From NCBI GenBank assembly GCA_037176725.1, contig JAZBRS010000020.1:103620501-103684500 (forward strand): a stretch of DNA of 64,000 nucleotides, given 5' to 3'. Shown here piece after piece: positions 1-8,287 of the stretch. The stretch is from Posidonia oceanica (Eukaryota; Streptophyta; Magnoliopsida; Alismatales; Posidoniaceae). The notes under the pieces were generated by a model that was not told the origin of the DNA, did no database searches, and saw nothing but the letters and a program-made list of their open reading frames with translations. A program made the position numbers and the translations under genes. Every line of letters begins with the position of its first letter. The stretch's first letter is position 1.

Positions 1-1
1 A

Positions 2-1435
2 GTTCGCATCAGTGCCCTACTATCGCCCTAGGCCAGAATAGAGTTCATCGCATTTCTGAAAGAGTATACGGATGTCTTCGCCTGGACTTATGAAGATATG
101 GTTGGTCTTGATGTCGAAATAGTGGTCCATAACTTGCCCTTGAAACCAGACGCCAAGCCAGTAAAGCAGAAGCTGAGAAGATGGCGACCACAGTGGCTGC
201 TCATGATCAAGGAAGAGATAATGAAGCAGGTCGATGTCAATTTTCTGAAGGTCGTCCTTTACCCTGAGTGGCTTGCGAACATCGTGCCAGTGCCCAAGAA
301 GGATGGCCGGATCCGGATATGTATCGACTACAGGGACCTGAACAAGGCGAGCCCCAAGGACGACTTCCCATTGCCTCACATTGATGTCCTAGTCGACAAC
401 ACTGCGGGCCACAAGATGCTATCCTTTATGGACGGCTTCTCCGGCTATAATCAGATCAAAATGGCAGAAGAAGACATGGAAAAGACTTCATTCATCACCC
501 CCTGGGGGGTCTTCTGTTATCAAGTTATGCCGTTTGGGTTGAAGAATGCTGGCGCAACCTATCAGAGGGCCATGACTACACTTTTTCACGACCTCATGCA
601 CCAAGAAGTGGAGGTCTATGTAGACGACATCATTGCTAAGACTAAAGAGCCTAAGGATCACCTCGCTTGCCTAAAAAAGCTCTTTGACCGATTGAGGAAA
701 TACATACTGAGACTTAACACCAGTAAATGCGTGTTTGGGGTTTCATCTGGCAAACTTCTAGGCTACATTGTTAGCCAAAGGGGGATTGAAGTGGACCCGA
801 TGAAAGCAAAAGCCATCGTGGACATGCCACCCCCTAGAACTGAGAAGGAGGTTCGAGGCCTACTTGGGCGTTTACAGTATATCAGTCGCTTCATTGCACA
901 GCTTACGCCCATCTGCGAGCCTATTTTCAAACTCCTGAAGAAGAACGCACAAATTGACTGGAACGAGGAGTGCCAGGCCGTGTTTGATAAAATCAAGCAA
1001 CTTCTGGTCAAACCTCCTGTCCTGGTTCCTCCCACGCCAGGAAGACCTTTGCTTCTCTACCTTTCTACCACGCAGCATTCCATGGGCACAGTCTTGGGCC
1101 AACACGACGAATCTGGTAGGAAGGAGCGCACCATCTACTACCTAAGCAAGAAGTTTAATGAATGCGAGGCCAGGTACAGCACAATGGAGAAGACATGTTT
1201 GTCCCTTGTCTGGGCCGCACAGAAACTGAGGCATTATATGATGGCATACCCAGTTCAGCTCTTGTGCCGGCATGATCCTATCAAGTTTCTCTTCCAAAAG
1301 CCGGCTTTGGTGGGCAGATGTGTCAAATGGCAGGTGTTGTTATCTTAGTACGACATCACCTTCGTCACACAGAGGTCTATGAAGGGCCAAGCTATGGCAG
1401 ATCACCTTGTTGATTTTCCTTTGCCTGAATACTAG
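2..1435 (+). pseudogene. pol: E1 pol: reverse transcriptase and first RNase H domain
   Basis: Copies element RNA into DNA in cytoplasmic particles. Frame 2 reads through an RT domain: the VPVPKKDGRIRICIDYRDLN block near 290-350, FMDGFSGYNQIK near 430-460, and the catalytic YVDD at 617-628. The connection/RNase H region follows (LYLSTTQHSMGTVLGQHD near 1055-1110, then YYLSKKFNECEARYSTMEK); the usual acidic residue of that first block is not evident, so this RNase H may be non-catalytic. In-frame stops at 29 (CAG to TAG by comparison with E5), 1346 and 1433 (glutamine codons in EC) break the polyprotein. No frameshift is seen. The N-terminal end is outside the window. Confidence 0.93.
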
Positions 1436-2110
1436 CCACTCCAGACGCAGTTCCCTGACGAGGACATTCTCTTTGCAATGGAGGACTCTGAGGAGAAAGA
1501 CCCTGAGGAGCAAGAGCAATGGCAACTGTACTTTGACGGCGCTCTCAATAAAAAGGGTTGAGGCATAGGCGCAGTGTTGACCACGCCCCAGGGGCAGATG
1601 ATTCCTTTTGCGAGGAAGTTGACTTTCGCATGCACAAACAATGAAGCAGAATACGAAGCGTGCATCCTGGGTTTGAAAGTCGCCCTCGAGCATAAGGCGC
1701 AGAAGTTGCGTGTGCATGGCGATGCCATGCTGGTGATCTCTCAAGTGAATGGCGACTGGAAGACAAAGGATCCGAAACTTGTGCCATATCATGAATGCCT
1801 GCTGAGGCTAATAGAAGAGTTCAGGAGCATCAATTTCACATACATGAACAGAGCAAAGAATGCATATGCAGACGTGCTAGCAACCCTGGCATCTTGGCTC
1901 AGTATACCAGAAAACAGCATGGTAGATGTGTCAGTTACCTGCATAGAGGAGCCCGCGCATTGCATGAACGTAGAGGAAGCAGATTCGGCAGAAGATCGGC
2001 CATGGTATCACGACATTAAAGCATTCTTGGAATCCGACAGCCTTCCGCCTGGCACCACTGTAGGAGATAAGAGAACTTTGGCGCGTCTGGTGTCAAAATA
2101 TGTATTAGGG
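1436..2110 (+). pseudogene. pol: E1 pol: second (archaeal-like) RNase H domain
   Basis: An extra RNase H follows the RT-linked one, a hallmark of Tat-lineage elements (family knowledge). The acidic residues are visible: aspartate in LYFDGA (1535-1537), glutamate in NNEAEYEA (about 1643-1654), aspartate in HGDAMLVISQ (about 1720) and aspartate in NAYADVLATLAS (about 1870). One stop, TGA at 1559, is CGA in EC. It shares a single frame with the RT upstream and integrase downstream, so it was part of one polyprotein. Apart from the stop all active-site residues are kept, whereas the EC copy has lost one. Confidence 0.88.
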
Positions 2111-3244
2111 GCTGGGCGGCTATACAGAAGATCATACAATCAGATGCAATTACGCTGCCTGGACAAGCCGGAGGCTGATACACTAATGCTTCAAGTGCAT
2201 GCAGGGACCTGTGGCCCGCACATGAACGGCGTCCTCTTAGCCAAGAAGATCATGCTCCAAGGATATTCCTAGCAAACCATGGAGGTGGACTGTTGCCGGT
2301 TCGTGCGTAAATGCCATAACTGTCAAGTCCATGGTAACTTTATCAAGGCCCCCCCTCATCAGCTGCATAACATGTCCTCGCCATGGCCTTTCTCCACCTA
2401 GGGGATTGACGTCATTGGCATAATACACCCCGCTGCTTCAAACGGCCATCGCTTCATCATGGTAGTAATTGACTACTTCACTAAGTGGGTGGAAGCAGTC
2501 TCTTATAAGACAGTCACCGCAGTGGCAACAGAAAAGTTTATCAGGAACAATATCGTTGCCCGATACGGGGTCCCGTACTCTATCATCTCTGATAATGGCA
2601 CGAACTTCATCGCCAAAAGAACTGAGGAGTACCTGCAGAGTCTCAAGATCAAGCACCACAGGTTCTCGCCTTATCGGCCACAGATGAATGGAGCGGTGGA
2701 GTCTGCTAACAAAAACATTATCAAAATCATGAAGAAGATGGCAGAAACCCATAAGGATTGGCATGATAAGCTCCCGTACGCTCTCTAGGCGTACAGGACA
2801 TCAATCCGGACCTCGACAGGAGCCACCCCGTACTCTCTGGTGTACGGTATGGAAGCGGTATTACCCATCGAAGTAGAGATCCCCTCACTACGGATCCTAC
2901 GAGAAGCTGAGTTGGAAGAGGCAGAATGGGTCGAAGACCGCTACATCCAACTGAATCTGATTGATGAGCACAGACTACAAGCCATGCATAATGCTCACTG
3001 TTACCAGAAACGAATGGCTAGAGCATTCTTGAAGAAAGTCCGGCCCAGAAGCTTCCAGCCAGGGGATCTCGTTCTGCGCACCATTCATTTACCCGACAGT
3101 TGAGGCAAATTCCGACCTAACTGGCGTGGCCCCTTCGTGGTTAAACAGATCTTCTCAGGCGGTGCGGTAACTCTTGAGGACATGGACCAAGTCGAGCAGT
3201 CCGAGCCGGTTAACTTGTGCTACCTCAAGAAGTACTATCAGTAG
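2111..3244 (+). pseudogene. pol: E1 pol: integrase
   Basis: Inserts element cDNA into chromosomal DNA. An HHCC zinc-binding region is visible (HAGTCGPHMNG near 2200, then CCRFVRKCHNC near 2290-2325). The DDE core has GIDVIG (about 2402), SDNGTNF (about 2590) and ESANKNI (about 2700). The C-terminal part ends in KKYYQ with the natural TAG at 3242-3244. Internal stops at 2270, 2399 and 2786 each sit where tryptophan is expected (TGG to TAG; the first two are TGG in EC), and TGA at 3101 is probably from CGA. No chromodomain is visible, as expected for Tat and unlike chromoviruses. Confidence 0.92.
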
Positions 3245-4603
3245 CTGGGAGCAACCATTGCAGATCCTTCGTCCCACCTGTCGTACTCCCACCACTCACA
3301 TGTTTTTGTACCTCTTTTCGCCTTATCTCCCCCATACATCACTTCATCCTATCTCCTGCGCTTTCTGTCATCACGGCATTCCCGTACATTCCTTCTCTCA
3401 TCCCTTTTACAATCCTCATCGTCATCCTCTTAAATCATGCATTGCATATTGCCCGGTGATGAAAACCGGAGGTGCTTGCCTGCTACGGAAGGAGTCTCCC
3501 GACCTCACCTGACACTACTTAGATGTCTTAGCTAGTGAGGGAGCCACTACTCAGTGAGAGCGGGCGAAATGCCCAAACATCTAAGGACTTACACTCCTAG
3601 AAGAATGCTAGGCATTAGCCAGAAAGGAATACATGTCTAAGCCTAGACGCGCAAGAAAAGAAAGAAAGAGAGAGCCAAAAGTCAGTACCGAAGAGTCCCA
3701 GCCCCACGGCTCAGAAGTCAGACACCCATTTCCTCTAGGTAAGGATAGCGGAGACCTGCAAGCCTAAAAAAAAAAAGAAAAAAAAGAAAAAGAATGATAA
3801 AAAAAAAAAGAAAAGAAAGAAAAAACAAAAAAAAAAGAGAGAATGATGGAAAAGAAAAAAAGAGAATGATAGAAAAGGAAAAGGAGATGAACAAAAGTCA
3901 ACTCCAAAAATGAAGGCAGGTAGGGTAATCCCGCACCTTTCACCTACCCCAGAGAAGAGCTAAAGTTCGGGCCAGGTCCTCCTTGTTTCCAAAATAGGAA
4001 TGAGGAGAGCCCTGCACACCTATATAAAAAGGGAAGGAAAAGGTAGGAGTGAGTGTAAGTCTTTGAGAGTTTGGCATGGAGCCCGTCCTCTCTACACCAC
4101 CACCAAACATCACCAATACCCTTTCCTGGAGTGCCACCAACAAGTTAGGAGTCTGAGTAGAGTCCAGTGAGTCAAGGACCACTCCCTTCCGGTGCAGCAG
4201 GCACCAAAGCACTCCTGATGCTGAGGGCAAACTACACCAATCAAAAATCATGCATACATCCGCGTTTCCAATCATCTCCCCTCCCTCTAATCATTTCGCT
4301 TTGCAAAGCTTGCTCCAGCACTGAGACAGTACTCCTACTCAGCACGCGTTGGCATCATCGGGCTGCGACGACTCAGAACTCCTACCAGTCCCCGTCGCAC
4401 CAACAGAATCCCTTTGCTTATATGTGTTTAATTGCCATAATCTGAATGTTTACTGTTGGATGTGTTGAACTGTTTTACCAGCTTCAGGATCTACTTTCAA
4501 TCAATAGTTTTGTGCCTGTATAAGATCTGATAATTCACAGTCTTGGTAACAGGTACCTGAAGATTTTGCGACAGCCGTCTGCCTACATTCTGCAGTCTAC
4601 GCA
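3245..4603 (+). other. E1 leader between integrase and extra ORF, non-coding
   Basis: This 1.36 kb stretch separates the integrase stop from the extra ORF. It contains an A/AG-rich tract (about 3760-3900), a TATA-like motif (4021-4033) and blocks recognisable in the matching region of EC (40829-42096, minus strand). Examples are the segment around the CTTTGAGAGTTTGGCATGG run near 4060 and the segment just before the start codon. Its short open frames are not conserved between E1 and EC. Conservation of the blocks suggests a transcribed leader or promoter, not dead spacer; this is inference. Confidence 0.6.
4021..4033 (+). promoter_or_regulatory. candidate TATA box upstream of the extra ORF
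   Basis: TATATAAAAAGGG lies about 570 bp upstream of the extra ORF start and is followed about 30 bp later by a conserved, non-repetitive segment. In EC the corresponding position reads CCTATGAGGGAGC, so the TATA match is not conserved. It could drive a separate mRNA for the extra ORF or be a chance AT run. Confidence 0.3.
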
Positions 4604-5806
4604 ATGGGTTTCCCCACTCTAGTGACCCCGGCACACTGTTCTGAGATCCTGCGAGAGTGGATCGGCAAGCTTACCAAAAATAACTGCGAGAAGCTGCACC
4701 TATGGGGCATTCCAACCAAATTGCTGAAGGCTGCTGATGTAGAAGTGAGCCCCCATCTTCTGTGCGCTGCCGTAAGGTTCTGGAAATCGGCACACCATGT
4801 CTTCCGTTTTGGTAGAATTGAACTAACACCTACACTGGAGGAAGTGCGCCGGATCTGTGGCTTTTCTAGGATCTTGGGACCGCCCATCTTCATGAGGCGT
4901 GACGGATACATTGCGGTCCTGAAATAGCTGACTGGGCTCTCTACTCAAAGTTGCCAGCAAAGACTGATTTGCACCAGCGGGCCCACGCCCCTACTTCGCC
5001 TAGCATATTTTGATGATACTGTGGAAAAGCGCGCTAAACTCGAAGACGAGCTGTGGCTCCGAGGATTTGTTACCCGTTTCCTAGGCGAGCTGGTCTTTAC
5101 TCATGGTAAGGCGACGGTGGCCGTCGAGATCGCAGAGATAGCACTCTCTGTGGTGACTCGCCAGATAGACCTAGCACTGGTTGTTCTGGCAGAAACATAC
5201 CACAGACTAGACTGCATTTCGCATCGCTGCCACCACTTTCATGGTTGCAGAGCACTTATTCAGGTCTGGCTAGCCGCGCACACCGAGATAGACCTTCTGC
5301 GCCCCCAGGTACATGCTTTCGAGGCCTACTGCAACAGCGGCCATGCCAAGACAGTCAAGAGCATCAAGGAAGAATACGAGAGGCTATCAAGACTGACAGA
5401 TGACACAATAACCTGGCGTATCATCCCTTCCATGGCCGAACCATTCACTGTCTTCTTCAACACACGCGACATGTGGCTGATTGTACTACCAGGATTCACC
5501 GCGGGTGTGGAATACCACCCTATCAGGGTCATGCGCCAGTTCGATTTCCAGTAGGACGCCTTTGTCGACAGCACAGCACCTAGGCTCCTTCAAGCATATC
5601 CCCTCAGTACAACTGCCTCAACAAAGGAACTAGCCAATCTGATGCAGCATGGAGTGCGATCAACAAACATCGCGGCTACGAGATGTATAGGGTGTACTCC
5701 TGAGTACATCACCGAGGTGCAAGACCTCTGGCCCATCGATGAAATCTCGCCAAGCGGTCCCTTATTCCCTGACTCTGGAAAATCAAAGAAGGCCCGAACC
5801 AGCTAG
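4604..5806 (+). pseudogene. Extra ORF of E1, DUF7745-like plant retroelement protein
   Basis: One frame of 400 codons runs from ATG 4604 to TAG 5804-5806 with two internal TAG codons (4925 and 5552) and no frameshift. The start is supported by EC, where ATGGG sits in the same place. The N-terminal third has an FWKSAHHVFRFGRIELTPTL-type segment followed by EEVRRICGF; the middle is helical-looking, with VVLAETYHRLD and HRCHHFHGC. This resembles the plant DUF7745 group found with transposons (assigned from memory). I see no catalytic signature, signal peptide or membrane segment. It lies downstream of integrase on the same strand. It is not gag, protease or a typical env-like protein. Its role is unknown. 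Confidence 0.6.
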
Positions 5807-6264
5807 AGCCGTTATGCAGCTGTCACTCAGTTTCCTTTCAAGTTATGTTGTATTTTCTGGCCTACCACAGGCGTGTAACCAACAGTTCTATCAATGCAAA
5901 AGTGTTTCGTGCTGGCTACTTGCATTTCAAAGCTGCTTAATGCATTCCATGCTCCTTACCAATCATATCCTGAGGCCCCTAGCAAGACTTGTTGCCCACA
6001 TGACGCAGGAAAGTCCTCAGCAAACAACCCAGACTCCAGGACCTCTGCGGACCCACGCCGTCAAATCCTGCTACCAGACATCCCCAGCTGAGTCTCCGTC
6101 GGGCTAGTACCCCAAACTACTCGTTTGACAAACATGTTAGTTTTGTCCATCCTTCGCTTTTCGATGCCAGGGATGCTTCGGCTGACCCCTGGTATCATCC
6201 TGATACCAGGGGCATCTTTTCAGATGCCCTGCGGTATCTCATCCGTATCATCCCCTTCCTCTTT
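5807..6264 (+). other. E1 3' UTR, proximal part
   Basis: Non-coding DNA after the extra ORF. The segment from about 6125 to 6240 is recognisably shared with EC (33420-33560, minus strand) and carries strong dyads, including the perfect 12-bp hairpin at 6186-6212 and a GCATCT/AGATGC dyad at about 6212-6227. No supported gene. Confidence 0.6.
6186..6212 (+). repeat. Perfect inverted repeat, 12-bp arms, 3-nt loop
   Basis: CCCCTGGTATCA (6186-6197) and its exact reverse complement TGATACCAGGGG (6201-6212) are separated by TCC. EC has the same structure at 33437-33464, with one arm mismatch and a 4-nt loop. It lies at the start of the hairpin-repeat zone in both elements. Confidence 0.9.
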
Positions 6265-6735
6265 GCCGGCCGATAAGTCCGATATCTTATCATCTCTTTT
6301 CTTTTGCCGGCCGATAAGTCCGATATCTTATCACCCCTTCCCCTTTGCCGGCCGATAAGTCCGATACCTTATCATTCCTTTATCCCCTCTTTGCCGGCCG
6401 ATAAGTCCGATATCTTATCATTCTATTCTTTTATTCATTTACCGGCCAATAAGTCCGATATCTTATCACCCCTTTCTCTTTGTCGACCGATAAGTCCGAT
6501 ATCTTATCATTCCTTTAGTCTCTCTTTGCCGGCCGATAAGTCCGATATCTTATCATCCCTTTCCCTTTGCCGGCCGATAAGTCCAATATCTTATCATTCC
6601 TTTATCCCCTCTTTGCCGACCGATAAGTCCGATATCTTATCATTCTATTCCTTTATTCCCTCTTTGCTGGCCGATAAGTCCGATATCTTATCACCCCTTT
6701 CTCTTTGCTGGCCGATAAGTCCGATATCTTATCAA
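6265..6735 (+). repeat. Tandem array A: about 11 hairpin units in the E1 3' UTR
   Basis: About eleven units begin near 6265, 6305, 6347, 6392, 6441, 6481, 6527, 6569, 6614, 6665 and 6707 (spacing 40-49 bp). Each has a core CCGGCCGATAAGTCCGATAT followed by CTTATC, so GATAAG and CTTATC form a 6-bp stem, joined by a variable pyrimidine-rich linker. An open frame through the array only reflects the lack of stops in the repeat. Confidence 0.93.
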
Positions 6736-6744
6736 TCCCTTCCC

Positions 6745-6745
6745 T

Positions 6746-6778
<33 letters not shown>

Positions 6779-6790
6779 GCAATCAATCAC
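6745..6790 (+). repeat. (ATCA)n microsatellite
   Basis: About eleven ATCA-type tetranucleotides with one interruption, between arrays A and B. It may have grown from the ATCA that ends each array A unit. Confidence 0.9.
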
Positions 6791-6798
6791 TGCTCTTT

Positions 6799-7712
6799 CC
6801 GGTTGATAAGACCGTAAACTATCATTCTCTGGCTGATGATCCAAAACTCATCTTGGGCTGATATCCAAAACTATCCCGCAGTTGTGTTATACGGCTGACA
6901 CCCAGTAACTGTCACTCGTAATTGCCCCTTTCCGATTGATAGGACCGTAAACTATCATTCTTTGGCTGATGATCCAAAACTCATCTTGGGCTGATATCCA
7001 AAACTATCACTGGCAATTACGTTATACGGCTGATATCCAGTAACTATCCCTTGCAATTGCTCTTTCCGGTTGATAGGACCGTAAACTCTCATTCTCTGGC
7101 TGATGATCCAAAACTCATCCTAGGCTGATATCCAAAACTATCACTCGTAATTACATTATACGGCTGATATCCAGTAACTAACACTCGCAAACACCCCTTC
7201 CGGTTGATAGGACCGTAAACTATCATTCTCTGGCTGATGATCCAAAACTCATCCTGAGCTGATATCCAAAACTATCACGGGTTTGCGTTATACGGCTGAT
7301 ATCCAGTAACTATCCCTCATAATTGCACCTTCCGGTTGATAGGACCGTAAACTATCATTCTTTGGCTGATGATCCAAAACTCATCCTAGGCTGATATCCA
7401 AAACTATCACTTGCAATTATGTTATACGGCTGATATCCAGTAACTATCACTCTTGGTTTGCCCTTTCCGGTTGATAGGACCGTAAACTATCACTTCTGGC
7501 TGATGATCCAAAACTCATCCTGGGCTGATATCCAAAACTATCACCTGCAACCATGTTATACGGCTGATATCCAGTAACTATCACTCACAACTGCACCTTC
7601 CGGTTGATAGGACCGTAAACTATCGCTTCCGGTTGATAGGACCGTAAACTATCACTCTCGGCTGATGATCCGAAACTCATCCCCCCTGGCCGATAAGTCC
7701 GATAACTTATCA
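6799..7712 (+). repeat. Tandem array B: six 133-bp units, each of four hairpins
   Basis: Units start near 6799, 6932, 7066, 7200, 7332 and 7467 (spacing 132-135), followed by truncated units at 7600 and 7629. Each full unit holds four subunits of about 20 bp led by GGTTGAT or GGCTGAT, with paired arms: GATAG/CTATC, GATGA/TCATC, GATA/TATC and GATA/TATC. The array ends with one array A-type subunit (GATAAG...CTTATC) near 7690-7711, showing that A and B share an ancestral subunit. Some subunits have broken pairing, for example CTCTC in the third unit. Confidence 0.92.
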
Positions 7713-8274
7713 CCTCCTTCGCGCGACTTCGTTCCAAAAGACGGAGCTCCGCATCCCTCCGCGCCAGGAGAGGGTCCCCCTCTCCCGTCGCACCCCTGTT
7801 GTTTTGGTTCCCCCTTTTTCTGCGTGGCTCCAGCCGCCTTGCTTGCTTGCTCCCTCGGGCGAGAACAAGCTGCCCCTTTTTCCCCTCCTTGCTGCGTAGG
7901 TTTGGACTTACCGCCAAGTTCCGCGTCACGCTGCAGCTCCCCCTTCAGCATCCTGTTGCATCAACTCCTCAGTCGCGCAACATCGCAAGCTAGTCTGAGC
8001 ATCCTCAGCATCATCAATATCATCCGCGTTGTTTCGGCTTCCCCATCTGTACTAACTCCTGCATTAGCTTTTGCATTGCATCCGCATTCGCATGCATTGC
8101 ATACATTGCATTTCATCCATCTGCACCTGCACATTGCATTACGGCAACGATCTACGACGTTCGGAGCATCCGCCGAATAAGTGGCTCACGCCGACAGCAA
8201 TCCTCTGCTCCCGTCGGTCAGATGGGGTGTCTCGTCAACCCTGAGCAGCGGCCTCGCTTCGCTTGACCTCACTC
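7713..8274 (+). other. E1 3' UTR, distal part
   Basis: GC-rich then GCATT-rich non-coding DNA between the repeats and the polypurine tract. A TTTGGACT.ACCGCCAA motif near 7900 recurs in EC near 31785-31800 (minus strand). A GGGGTGTC...TCAACC segment at 8224-8240 mirrors the LTR start. The open frames here are not conserved in EC. Confidence 0.5.
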
Positions 8275-8287
8275 AGGGAGGGGCATC
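8275..8287 (+). other. Polypurine tract of E1
   Basis: AGGGAGGGGCATC directly abuts the LTR start TGTTGACACC. The EC element has GGAGGGGCATC directly before its LTR (31493-31503, minus strand). Plus-strand DNA synthesis is primed from such tracts (family knowledge). Confidence 0.85.

Noticed and set aside
1..3244. Endogenous pararetrovirus
   Set aside because: Integrase, dual RNase H, LTRs, PBS and polypurine tract identify a Ty3/gypsy retrotransposon; no movement or coat protein is seen.
2..3244. Stop-codon readthrough or reassigned TAG
   Set aside because: The stops sit at different codons (Q, W, R) in different copies and match deamination; a nuclear plant genome uses the standard code.
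6304..6861. 185-codon repetitive open frame
   Set aside because: Covers hairpin array A and an ATCA microsatellite; the periodic peptide is a by-product.
6265..7712. CRISPR-like appearance of dyad repeats with spacers
   Set aside because: The linkers are homologous low-complexity pieces, not unique spacers; units are part of a eukaryotic retrotransposon UTR and no cas genes exist.
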